A stretch of 64,000 nucleotides of DNA, taken from assembly GCF_040954835.1 (NCBI RefSeq), contig NC_090707.1:23020570-23084569 (forward strand). Reading direction: 5' to 3'. Positions 27,504 through 40,800 of this stretch are shown here, one piece after another. Source of the DNA: Lepisosteus oculatus. Taxonomy: Eukaryota; Chordata; Actinopteri; Semionotiformes; Lepisosteidae. Each line of letters begins with the position of its first letter. Position 1 is the stretch's first letter. The notes below the pieces were generated by a model, which worked only from the letters and a program-made list of their open reading frames with translations, searched no databases and was not told the DNA's origin. The position numbers and the translations under genes were made by a program.

Positions 27504-27581
27504 CTATACAGGCATGTGCAGCTCATTGTACTCATCCTGCCCATCCTCATCAAAATTTGGAGATCCTTCATCAGAATCCAG
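27504..27581 (-). CDS. slc4a3: slc4a3 last coding exon
   Basis: 78 bases after acceptor CTTTACAG. Encodes [20 protein letters not shown] and LHMPV, then TAG. The acidic tail matches that of AE3; AE2 ends MPMPV. The 3' UTR lies below 27504; I could not choose a polyadenylation site. Confidence 0.95.
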   Translation of the reverse strand: MDSDEGSPNFDEDGQDEYNELHMPV

Positions 27582-30500
27582 CTGTAAAGGAAGTAGATTA
27601 AGTTACTTTAGGTTTGCCAGTTATCTATAACCTGCTGTAATTTAATTTCCATCGGGTTTTTTTTGTACAAATGATCAGTATGCTAAGAGAGGAATGCTTG
27701 CCTTTTTCTGTCATGTTGTGGATTATGGTAACCTACTTCTTTTTAGGTCTGCCACCTTTTTTGTTTTATACATAACTATGCCTTACTTTAATCCATGTTA
27801 AGTGGTTTCTAAACAGAAGGTCAACTTGATCAATTGTATGGGTTTATAGATGCACCGTATTAATCTCAATATTAATTTCAAGTGTGCCTGTCCTGTTTAT
27901 AAAAGCAGTGACACCACCGTGATGTATAAGTACTTATCTGACAGGCAAAGAATAAGCCTGTCCAGAAAATATTCAAAGATGTACAGTATTAGTACTTGCC
28001 TGACAGGCAAAGAGTAAGTGATCAGATGATACAAATTGGGCACTGCAGACAATAGACTAATCGAAGCCAATGAAAGGAAGAGGGCTAAGTATGAAGACCT
28101 TGTGGAGAAGTACCATTCAAGGAGTTGGAGGACAAGGTGCATGCCCATTGAAGTGGGCTGCAGGTGCTTTGCAGGGTAATCCCTGAATAGTAGTTCAGGT
28201 GGGTAGCAGCGACAGCATGTGTAGGCTGCAAAGGAACAAGTAATAGGTTTATTCCATGCTGAAAAAAAGAAGAAAGAGAACACAAAATTTCGGCCGTGGA
28301 GCCTTCTGACACACCTGAAGAAGGCTCCACGGCCGAAATGCTGTGTTCTCTTTCTTCTTTTTTTTCAGCACGGAATAAACCTATTACTTGTTCCTTCGAA
28401 TCCCTGAATAGGGCCTACAGAATGCTGGGTGTCACAGGTGGTAAAAGGACAGAGGCTTTCAGTGCTATAACTGAGGCTGTAGAAAAAGTATCAAGATGGC
28501 TGTGGATAAGGAGAAATTATCATTGGGTTCAGAGTAGTGTTATGTGAACAAGCTTTGTTAGGTCACCTGAGAGATGACGTTTAATGACCTGGTGTCGGAT
28601 GTTGAAACCAAATGACCTCAGGATACAGTGCATCACTGATACATGAGCACAAAAGACATTTCTTAACAAAATCACTTACTGTTATGTGACAGTGTGATAA
28701 AATGCCATTTCATCTTTATCTTTGGTCGTTGTCAATATCTCATAATGGAAATGATTCATGTTGGTATCTTAAAACTAAGTTTTGTTCTCATTTTTCAACA
28801 TCAAATTTTTCAACTACTGTATCTTATCATGACCCTTGTACAGGTCTGATAGTAGCTCAGATAGACTTTGTGGGATATACTGTACAAATCAAAATAGCTT
28901 TGAGCATTGCAATAAAAAAGATACAGTGGAGACAAAAATTGCAGTAGGATAATTTCTACAGGGAAAAGAGTAAAGTACAAAGAACCAAACCCACAGCCTT
29001 AAGCTCTCTGTCTTCAAAGATTCTGCTGAGGACAAAGCGTCGGAGAGGTACGGTCAGTATGAGAATGAAGGGAAAGGCCAGAGAAGCCACTGTGGATTTC
29101 ACCACCCACAGTGCAATGATGCACACCAGCTGGATGCAGGTGAACATGTTCATCCGCCATGTCTTCACCTAAAGGTCACAAAACACCAAACACCATTGAG
29201 CCAGGTTGATGAGCTTCAACATTACAATAACAGTGTTAGTAAACGTTTCATTATGCTCCTTTTCTGTGTTCACCAGAAACATTCTGCTATTTGAGGTCTT
29301 TGAATGCCACCCCCTACACCCCCACAAAAAAGATGCAATTTGCACCACCTAGTGGATATTCCCAAGAATACAGTAGCTTCTAACATGTTTGAACAATAAG
29401 AATTGATCCCCCTGGCTTTTTAAAATGTGAACAAAGTAATTATTTTCAGTGGTATAGTATAACTAATTTTAAATAGTAATATAAAAATAAAAAGACGAAA
29501 AAATCCTAAAAAAAACCTTAAATAAAAGGCTTATTATAATGTACAACGTGCCTGCCTGAAATAAATAGTTACAGGGTACACCTGAGATTATTTGTACATT
29601 ATAATATAATTGTAACATCAAATCCTTTTTTAATCATAACATTCAAAATTTTTTATCTTTCTCTTGCATTTCATTATAATTATCTGTGCTTAATTTTGGC
29701 TGGAGTCCATCTCCTGTCCGTACTCTGGAAGCACAGCTTCGACACCTCATGTACATTTTATGTACAGATAAAATCATTTTAAAGATTTACTGTTTCATCT
29801 CATTGACCTCTCAATTAGACTTCCACTGAAATATGCTTATTTGTTCACTGTGCATAAATACCTCATAATAAAGTTAACATGTAAAAACAAAATAAGAGGA
29901 TAAACTACATTATACCTTACTGTGCATGCTGCTAGTGTAGTTTGTATTCCAAATCTGCATGTTCAAACATTGAACAAATCCTTTCTCCAGAAAATGAGAA
30001 AATTGTTTTAGAAGATAACACGGTACTCATCTACTGCTACAGTAGGTGCGACTTAATAGTTTCAACCAAAAAGTGCCCTGATTGGTTAACACGCCTATTT
30101 GTAGCTTTTTTCAACCAATTAAGTTTAAATTGTAATTTTATAAAAATAATGAAAAAAGACAACAACTTTATCCTTAAAATAAGGATAAGGATAAGGTTTT
30201 TTTTTTCTAATACAGTTACCCATGGGCTATACAGTAAATTATATATTAGTGGGAGATCATAAAGTCAGATTCTGAAATCCTACAGACCAGGAGATAGTTC
30301 CATCAGAATGGAGAATGTAGACTTAATAATTATGGTATTTAAAATTGCTAATTAAAAGTGTTTCAATAAGCTTGTTAGCATGTTAACGACAATGATGTAT
30401 TAAAAATGCTTTAAAAGTGCATTACACTGTTAAGCATAACGAGGTTGTCCAAATTCAGCACCTCTGTTGTCTCTTGTGCATATGTGTCCCCTATTACATT

Positions 30501-31843
30501 GAACTCCTGCACCTCACAATTTACAAACTAGGCGCTGGTAAATATACTAGTTATCCCCTCAAACCCAGGCACTTGCCCAAGGTGAAAGCTATACCTTGGT
30601 GACGTAGATGTGGTCAGGGTGATGCTTGGATGGCGTGACCATGAGCATTATGCGTTCATACAACTGGATCCCAGTGAGAGAGGTGATTCCCATGTAGAGG
30701 AAAATTCCAAACAAGACAGCCAAAGGAATCAGCCGAAGGACATCTCTCATGACTATAGAAAGGCCTAGATGAAATTCAACACATTAATTTAGCACACGGG
30801 CTTGATATATACTTTAATCTCTCTTTCGGTGAAAAGATAGCTGAGTTTAAAGCATTAAGCATTTATACAGCCTTCATAATAAGCCATAGTTTTTAAAATC
30901 CTTTTTGGATATTGACATCCTGTTCACTTTAGTTCCAAATTTAAATATTATCATTCCTCAATCTCGTTGCCTTCTTTTAGAAATTTAACAATGTGCATTT
31001 ACTGATCAGTCTGTTAAACTTTTAATATGAAGTCTGTTGCATTTATTTTGAGGAAAAGCAGATTCTTTTTCTTTAAATCTCAAGAGAAAAACTCCCATTG
31101 CTGTGGAAGTAGATAATTACCAATTTCACACTGGAGAAAATAAAACTCTGCCTGTTGGTAAAACCTGGAATCATTTACTGATGCAAAGATTTGATTAATG
31201 AGACCACAAATCAATTTGGAGTTGTAGACACAGAAACACCATTGACAAGGGTCTTACCTACAAGTACAGAAACTACCATGCCAGTCACTCGCTGCTCTTT
31301 GACCTCCCGAATTCTGGGCTTCTCCCCAGGAGCAGTTGCTTTGCTCATCACGGTCAGTGCATTGACATGAGTGACAGAGCGGACAGTGGCAGCTGTCAGC
31401 CAGGGCAACCCGAAGAGGGGGCAGAGTGCACCCAGTGTCACAATCAGCAGAAGATCCAGATGGAATCCAGATCCCTTTACCAGACGGCGCTCCTTCTTAC
31501 TCACGATCAGCCTAAACGGAGAACACAAACACACCTCCAAAGATTAAAAACATACACAAAAACCTGTGTCAACCAGGATTCATCCAGCTCCAGTGAACTG
31601 AAAAGAAATCTCATACACAGATTAATTTGAAATGACAAAAATCAGCACACAATGCAGCTGTAAAATACCTTCAATTTCAATGTTAAGCAATAAAGCTCTG
31701 TGAAAGAAAAGAAGGTGGAAAGGAAAGTCCCATGATATTGCCTGACTAAGTATACATACTAACAGCAAGCACCCCAGTGTTCAATGCTTTACATAACCTC
31801 CTCCTCCCAATCAGACCTCCTCCAGCAGGTCATTGGCTCATTC

Positions 31844-31876
<33 letters not shown>

Positions 31877-34800
31877 GCTTATATTTATATTGCACTTTTC
31901 TGGACACTCCACTCAAAGCGCTTTACAGGTAATGGGGACTCCCCTCCACCACCACTAATGTGCAGCATCCACCTGGATGATGCGACGGCAGCCATAGTGC
32001 GCCAGAACGCTCACCACACATCAGCTATTAGTGGGGAGGAGATAATGTTGGGATAGAAGGGGGTTCATTCCCTTATCCAAAACAACATTAAATCTTTCTC
32101 TCAGATGCTTATTTACCAAATTACTTAATGCTATGGAGTATTATCAAATGTAAGTCTTTTTCATTTAAAGCAGGAAATTATTATTACTTTAGCTATAAAC
32201 AAGATAGCTAAACAAATAAAAAGTATAGCGCATTTAAAAAAACAAAAACAAATGTGCTAAACTAGATCTGTGCTATTTTGTATTTATATGCCCCAGAGTG
32301 TCTTGATGTTTTCCTAAAGATATGGTGACCAGTCGTTTGGAGCTTTGGTTAAGACAAATACACTAATAAGACTATACAGTACAATTTTACTGTCAGTGAG
32401 GAGACACTCTTTGAAATTGGTTAGGTCTTACACACTCACGTTGTAATTTGTGTTTCCATGAAGATAAGAATGAACACTAATAGGGCTGGGATTGCAGCTG
32501 CAAACATCATCCAAATTGGAAAAGGTTGTTTGTCCCCAAAAGGATGAATGAACCACTGTCTTTTTTCTGGAGAGGTAACTGAGAAACCAGAGGGTACATT
32601 CAGCTTCTGTAACAAGAGAATTTAAAAAGCACATCAAACATATTCAATAAGTTTGAATTACATTTTGGCAAACTACAACAAGCTACTGTATTTAACCATG
32701 ATGAATTTAATTCAAGAGATATTGTAGAATATGTCACTTATGTGATCTAACAGTGGCTTTGTATATTTACCTTGTATTTCATCTTTTATTTGCTGAACAT
32801 CAAAAGAAACATCACTCTGTATATGAACAATTTTGGTTTGAGAAAAATAAAGTGGACAGGTTTTGTATATTGGTTAATTGTTTTTGGAATAATTTTGATT
32901 CATTGATCATTCATGACTGACTTTGATACACAGAAATGATTTTAACTCGCATAAACATTAAATTGCTTTCTTAGTATGCCTCAGTTCACTTTACAGGTGA
33001 TTTAAAATGTGATTTTTAACATGGAGAAAAACAGAAAGGAAAACAGAGAAGAAACATATATATTTTCCTATTTATCAAAATAACACATTCACACTATCAG
33101 TATATTATTGACAAAGCTAAAACTGAATTGAGATTACTCCCGACACATGTCCATATGGCTTGGATAGTGTGTTTTATACAGCTAGTGATCTACAGTATAC
33201 TGTGTTTCATCAGCAATGTTTGGACTGTTCTACTGCCTGTTCCAGAGTAACATGAGTTCCTCAACTTTTAATCGTTTTATTTGTATTTTGGTATCACTAT
33301 AGCACAGACAATATTTATAATATTAAATATGTTCAATAACTATACAAAAGATGAAAGAATTTAATTGATACAATTAATATTAATCTATAAAATGAATATC
33401 TTAGTGCCATTATGTTTAAACACAATACTCATGCTGTGCACAAATGGAAGTTGAAACGCTATTTCAGACAATATCACTTTCTTTTTTGCAAGAAGGACGA
33501 CAGTGGCCATAGAGCTCACTGCACTCCTCAACCTCAAGTTTTACCTCTTTACCTACAACAACTAAAATGGGCTTTACATACAACAACTAAAATGGGCACT
33601 TAACAGACGCAACAGACATACAATACATAAAGACTTTTGAACTGCTCCTAATGATTAGCTTTAAGTCAAGAAACTGTCAGTTCACTGTGTTTACAGCCAA
33701 CAAGTTCTAACCAGGGAAGATATTACAACCAAATGCAGTCATGGATGACAGACCATGATCTGGGATATCTTTAGTCATGATAGCTCATCATGAGGTACAA
33801 CAAAGATGCATCATCAAGCCCCATCACCATTACTATTTCTGCAATACCAGTTTATGGAAATTTGACTGCACAGCACTACATTGATCAAGTCATGGACCTC
33901 CCTTGCCGCCCTTTTCATAGATTCAACCTGATGGGACAAAATTACAGCGAGGCATTTCTTATTAAGTTTCTAATGTGAAAAGCTTTCTTCTGAGGCGAGA
34001 ATGGAACAGTTGAGTTATGGTTATCCTACAGACCAGACTTGATCCCCATTGATGATTTGTATGATGTTGTAAGGCTTAGATACAAGTGAAGAAGCAGATG
34101 CTTGGTCATGAACTATGACAGAAGTTGGACAGAATCCCACAAGACAGCATCTGCAACCTGGTGCAAAGCATACATTGTAGATGTATAGCTTGTATCACTT
34201 CCAATAGCCGTCACATACAGTATGCTACAATCCTGGGATTTTCACAGTAGACCCTCTGTTGATTAACCCAGTTGATGATAAATATACCAATTATGTTAAG
34301 TCTGTTCAATAAAATATCAGTGAACCATCAACAAAGAGATATCTCATTTTATGTGAGTTTATTATAGGTTAAAATGATATGTTTCTTTGATGTTCAGTTT
34401 ACATAACACGCTAAGTGCAGAAATTTTCCATACATTTCATCATTTAAAACCTGGCAACTTTTTAACCTTAAGTTCTAAAGAGATATTATATCTTCTCGTC
34501 CTTACTAGGTAAATAACTTCAAAAACATACCATTCCAGTAAGATTTTTTAATTTGTAATTTTGAGCAAAGATTAAGAGCAAATGAATAGTTCTGACATTA
34601 AAAAGGTAAAAAGTGTTTTTAAGAAACAATTTTGGGGTATAATGGTGTATGAAAATGTAAATGGAACCATATATAGTTTCAGATTCTTAAAGATAACACT
34701 CCCCAAGTTTGGGGATGCTTGGGGTGTGTTAAAATATTTTCATTCTATTTTGAATTGTCTCATTTATTCATTTTGTTCTTCTTCCAATATTACCTGTGTG

Positions 34801-37800
34801 TAAGTGTCTGTGATGGAGTAGTCCACACACACCGTCAGAAGAATTGAAATCGGTATTCCAAAGTCTCCAATTATTCTTCTAGCCTTAAAAATACATTAAG
34901 GTTTAGTTATGCCACAAAATAATATTATTGCAACAATAAAAGGCAAAATTCAGTTCCTGAAATAGTGAAAAAGATATGGGAAAAATGTATACACATTTCG
35001 TTGATAGATCGCAGTACAAAAAGTGAACTGTACTGATTTGAAAATGAATACCAAAACAGCACTGTAAACCCAGTACACATTCAATCCCATTGGAAAGCAT
35101 TGGACACAGTATCTGACTAACACATTTCTCTTTTAGGCACTGCGAAAGAAAATATTTCATACCTTTCCTCCCAGGAACCTGCTGTTTCTGAACTTCCTGA
35201 GGAAAAAGGCAATGAAGAATGTACCCAGCATGAGTATCAAGGACAGCAGGGCTGTGTTTGGCTGCATGACTACTGGGGACTCTGTGGTCCCTGCCACTTG
35301 AGACAGGTCGATGGACCCTAGGGCAGGCTGAGAGTTTGGAGGGTAGGTCTTCAACAAGGGATGCTCGCTGAACACCTGAAATCAAAACCCTTTAACAGTA
35401 CATTCAACATACTGGGTCGATTACAGTAGGTTCTCCTTACATTCAGACAAATAACACTCTAAAGACTTCACACAAAAAGTGTTAGCTTTAGTAATTAATA
35501 ATTAGGACAGATGCAGCCTAATGTGTACAGTAAATAAAGTACTTCTGGAGTCACCAATAAGCTGGAATCTAATTAAACTGCCCTTGGGGTTAACTAAAGT
35601 AGTTTCAATTTCTAAATATTCCAAATAAATACGTATTCAATTTCTTAAGATCAAATTTAAAAATAATTTCTAAACATTTGCAATGGGAATGCACAGTGTT
35701 CAGCAAATTGATTAGGATTTACACAAATTTTACTAGAATGTTTAGAAATACATGAAAATTTCACCCCCCGGTAATTTTAAAATAATGTTCACCCAAAAAC
35801 ATTTACATAAAATCCTATAAACTACAATGACAAGGTTCCCACTGAAGAATGGATTAGACACTGTGGTTATTCTTCATCTCTCTAGCTTTATTATGAAAGG
35901 TACAATTTAATTTCTTAAATGTTCAGCTGACATGAAGTGAATACCAGATGGAATGACTGCAGAAACTAACAGTCTACTGAGGTTTACAGGAGAAAATTGT
36001 ATAAACATCCATTGTTCCAGAAGATTTACCTTAAAAAGCTTGTAGAAAGTCTCATAAATGAAAATGAGGGAGATGAGGAAGGCAAAGATCTCCTGAGTGA
36101 AAGGGGAGATGTACCGCACCAGGAAACTGCCCTCTGCTGCCACAATGACAAACACAATGAAGACCAACCAGAAGCCGATCCACACCCGGCCCGTCAAGTA
36201 CTCAAAATTCTGGGCCTGACAGAACTGAGACACAGAGGAGCAGGAGCCAGAGTAAGGGTAGAGAGTCATCACAGTGTATTTGTACATAAGGCTGTATTTT
36301 ACCAGGTTTTTATAGCAGTACATGATATTGTATGTTGATTTTTAGTCTACATCCGCCGAGAGTTCACCGCCACTGCCTAAAGGATTTGGGCTACAAATGT
36401 AGCTATGGTTCCCCTTTTTCATTTTTTTCATTTTTTTCATTCTTAATTTCTGAATCAGATTGTATTAACTTTTAATTCTATGGGATGTCAATACAATAAG
36501 AAGAAAAACAAAAACTTGAAAAAAAGTAAAACCCAAATTATTTGCCAGCTGTACTTTATAACTTTACTCACAAAACAAATCTTCCACTTTGACACAGATC
36601 AGACCAGTAATTTAATTTCTAAACAAATTCCATTTTTATCAGTTGAGGTCTTTAATAATCTGGGCACTGATAGAGCACTTTACCAAGAAAAAGACATGGA
36701 GTATCCATATGCACAGAAAAGTATTTTAGCTCCAGTTTAATATAAAAAACAGAATACCAACTGCTGTAATTTTCACAGTTATATCCCTTAAGTCTTTTAG
36801 TTTGAGACAAATACAAGTTTTTTAACCTTCATTTTTTTTGCTAATTTAATCAATCATAGAGAACTGATTGTCTACATAATTGGTAAATACAGGAGATGAT
36901 ATTATAAGAATTAACTAAAAAGAAGAAACAGAAGTACTGAAGTAATTCATAACATCTTTCTTAAACGTTCACATTGAGCGTCACTGTAATACAGATAAAA
37001 ATCTAGCTCTGCCTTACCTTATAGAAAGCCTCCTCAAATACCAAAAGTGGTCCTGAGAAGCCAATAATAAGAAGAGGCTGTCCAGCCAAAAGCGAGAACA
37101 CGACACCAAGAGCAGAGGTGGAGATAATCAGTTCAGAAACTCCCATCAATCCATCAGTTTTCTCTCCTAGGCAACATAAAAAAACATGGGGTAAACCTAC
37201 AACCAACAGTGTTGAAGATTATCATTGAAGCACTGCACTGAAACAGACACAGTCACTGCAAGAATTCAGAAAGTGCTAGCATCAGAGACCATACTTCCCA
37301 ATATATTAATTTGATCAAAGACAGCCAATGTATTCAAGGTTTCATATAATAAAGCAAAATGGTTGTCTAATTTTTAATACTCTTATGTTTTAGGCATGAT
37401 GACGGTGTTCACAGTTTTCTAACATTGCTGACCAATGTAACCTCAATGATCTTGGGAGTACTCTTGCATTTGACTACAATGTGAAGATCAACAGAGGGAA
37501 CAAGCTGGGATTTCAAAGGCACGTCTTTGCATGAAAGCAATGGGAAAAAAATGGCCACCACAAGACCTGTGCATGTCCTTCAAACTTCTCCTCCAAATTC
37601 TGAATAAAAAGTTCAGCCATTGAGCCACCTTTGGGGTCACTGGAATTGTACCTAGTGGTACAAAGCTGTCTTGCAAAAGAAGTTATGTCTATTTCTTCAT
37701 AGAGCTGATATAGTTGATGCGAAGCAGAGGTAGTAAGTAGCCATGCCCAGAAATGATGTCAGTTGGCACAGTGACTGAAGTGCAGGATAGGTCTGCATGG

Positions 37801-40800
37801 CATCAACGTGGGAGAGAATAGGGGCATAGAAATTATGCTGTAGTTTGGTTTGGTATGACCTTGTAATTTGAATAATTGGTCAGTGGAAAGAGATTTAAAA
37901 ATAATATAGCCATTATTAACAAAATTTGAAAATCTATCCACTTCACAACAAATCTGCAATACTTGAGTTACATGTGTGAATGGTTTGAGAAGGTAAGATT
38001 TTCATGTGTCCATTTTGTGATTACAAATCCTGTTTTGACATAAAGTTGACCAGCCCAAAAAGTAAGTAATCAGTATCACCAGCACTTCAGCATTTTCGTA
38101 TTAACACCAACTCAAGATTGCAATGGCAGTTTTTTTTAATGTCCAAGTCACAGTACAGGAGTTCTCGTTTTACAAGTAGGTTGAGGTCTAAAAAGGTCTC
38201 ATATGACTAAAATATATAAATTAAAAACTAATTATCCAAATAGGAGAAACTGAGGGTTAGACTGTTGTTAGTGATAGAGGTTGCATAGTATGGGTGGCGA
38301 CGTTTTATTTACAAATAAAACATTTCCATTGAATTATAGCCTGATTTTTCTTTTTTAAAGTCTGTAGTATGACAGCAATCTTTTCTAACGTTTGTTTGTA
38401 CAAAATATTTTTGTTTAACTTCAAGATGATTTTGTTGCTTCATTTGGAAAATTATTTTTTTTACAATGTTTTTCTTGGTCTTTGATGTGGGTGTTGGGGG
38501 TTGTATTCAATCTATCCATTTTAGAACTGTTTCTTCCAATTCAGGGTTGGGGGGGAAGCCAGAGTCTATGTTGGGAAGCAACAGATGCAAGACAGGGTAC
38601 ACCCTGGACTGGATGCCGGTCCATCGCATTGCAGACACACAAACACAAAGGCTGACGTGCACACACTCTCACCTAGAAGCAATTTTCCCAGAAGCCAATT
38701 AACCTACTAATATGTTTTTGGACTGTGGGAGGAAACCAGGGCACTTTGGAAGCAAGGGGAGAACATACAGTACAAACTTCACACAGACAGCACCTTAGGT
38801 ACTGATGTGAACTTTGGGCCCCAGCTTTGCAAGACAGCAATGCAAACCACTGCGCCACCATGCTGCTTGGGAGTTGTGTTAATCTGGCTCATTGTGACAT
38901 TTGTATCTTGCTATTTTGTACATAAACTAGACGTAAACTGTGGTTTGTTTACATTCCTAATGCAAATTTGTTCCTCATTATACAATACTTTCATTGTGTA
39001 ACACACAGGGTAAAATGTTGATTTAAGATTATTGAATTTTGCTCACTCCCTCCTATTCCTCTCATTAGACTACTTCTTTTTAATTACATTATGATACTTA
39101 CAGTATTTATTTTTTTAGCTTCTAGTAATGTTCTCTTTTACTTTTGTAATGATGGGGAGTAATGTGAGATTTTGCCAGGCACATAGGTTCTTGAGTGAAA
39201 TCTCAGCAAAAAGACTCAAACATGACTTTGCCTCCAGTTTACATGGTATGTTTTATGTGTGAGAAAGTGTTTGACCCTGTCGTTTAGCCACACAGTCTAA
39301 ATGCAGCCCGAATCCTTTAGCAGGAGGAGAGTGAGTGCTATATGTAAGTCCATATTGTGGAGGAGATTTTCAAGTGCACTTAAACTTGAGGATGACTCAC
39401 CAAGCAGCCCTCCAAAAGTTATGGTTGGAGACAGGGCAGCAAAGTAGATGAAAACAATAGCAGCCAAACACTGCGTGTGCATGGCATCTCGGATGTCACT
39501 CAGATAGCGGGGATATCGCCTGCGGATGTCATGGACCAGCCCCCCAAATGGGATGCCAGAGCGCTTCAGAGGGTCATCGTCAATCTCTTCCGGTCGCTCT
39601 TCCACACTCACCTCTGAAATACAAAAACACTCTTTCATACTTTAGACTCTCCCTAAAAGTCCTGACACACACACCAGTACATTCCCTTAAGTTAAGCCAC
39701 TCAGCCTCAGAAAAACTATCATTTCCTGACTCCTCCAATTGCCAGTCATGTACTTTTTAAAATGAAGTTCACATTTAGAGAAAATATCCCCATTTCCCAC
39801 ACAACATTAATTCAGTCAATTTCAACAAATAACTTGCACACACCTGAATTTCTCCCCATATTATCCATATTAGATTGAAAAAAAACAAAGTAATGAAAGT
39901 GCTTTTGGAAGGGGAATTAATGAACGGAAATGTAAGGTGTAGCTAGATGATGCAGTTATGGGAAAGGAAAATGTGTAGAATTTATTTAAAAAATCATGAA
40001 CCTGTACAGTGTCTTTAACCACATTGTACTAGTTGCTTTCAAAAATAGGAAAAACAAACATAAAATGTAAGTGTCCTCCTACCAAAATCCCCCTCCACAC
40101 CTGTATTTCCCATCATTGTTCCTAGTTAAAATAAAATTAGACAGGTATGATAGAAGAATTGTGCAATTTGATGTGTCCAGTATTTGTGAGAATGGAAGTT
40201 AGCCTTGATTTGTGTCCAAACCTTTTTCATGCCCACAAAAGTCCCTTTTGGCTGCTTAGAGAAACCTTAAAAGATGCATAGAATCAGGAAAAAAAATGTT
40301 TCCAACATATCTGAAGCACATGGTGAGTTGCTAGCTTACCTTTCGTCTCAGGGACAATCCCAGCCCCCATGTTCATAGACTTCTTCCTTTCTCTCTCCTT
40401 CCTCTTTCTCAGCATTTCTTTCTGGAAGGATGCCACAGACTTGAGCAGGTCTTTCCCCTCCACCTCAGATGGAGGAATCACTATGCTACAATCCAAGAAT
40501 TCATTGATGCCATTTAAAAGATCCTGGCGGTCATCTGCACAGTAAGCAGCCTCATGAAAATGCTGTGAAAGGAAATAGGCAAGCAGTCAAAGACTCAAGG
40601 CGACCATTTACAAAGACGAGGTTTTTCCCCCCAGTAGTGTATTTTAAAATTCAAAACAAATATTTCACAAAACCACAATTTGCAAAAATTGGTGAGAACA
40701 ATGTACCAAGACAAAGGTTATTAACTAGATATTATTATTCAGATTTTTGAATATTCAATTAAATACACTTAAAGCTTTTATTACTAATATATATATATCA

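Noticed and set aside
27897..28547. Overlapping frames of 81-128 codons on both strands
   Set aside because: They arise from the palindromic fold-back element and its flanks; no family match.
31784..32056. 90-codon frame with a run of isoleucines
   Set aside because: It is a (TAA)n microsatellite and SINE tail read through.
34903..35385. 160-codon minus-strand frame
   Set aside because: It overlaps slc4a3 exon 12 in a different frame; the exon frame is the real one.
35997..36338. 113-codon plus-strand frame
   Set aside because: Antisense shadow of slc4a3 exon 11.
37380..37960. Possible old retroelement segment between slc4a3 exons 9 and 10
   Set aside because: Slightly coding-like in places but no motif I can name.
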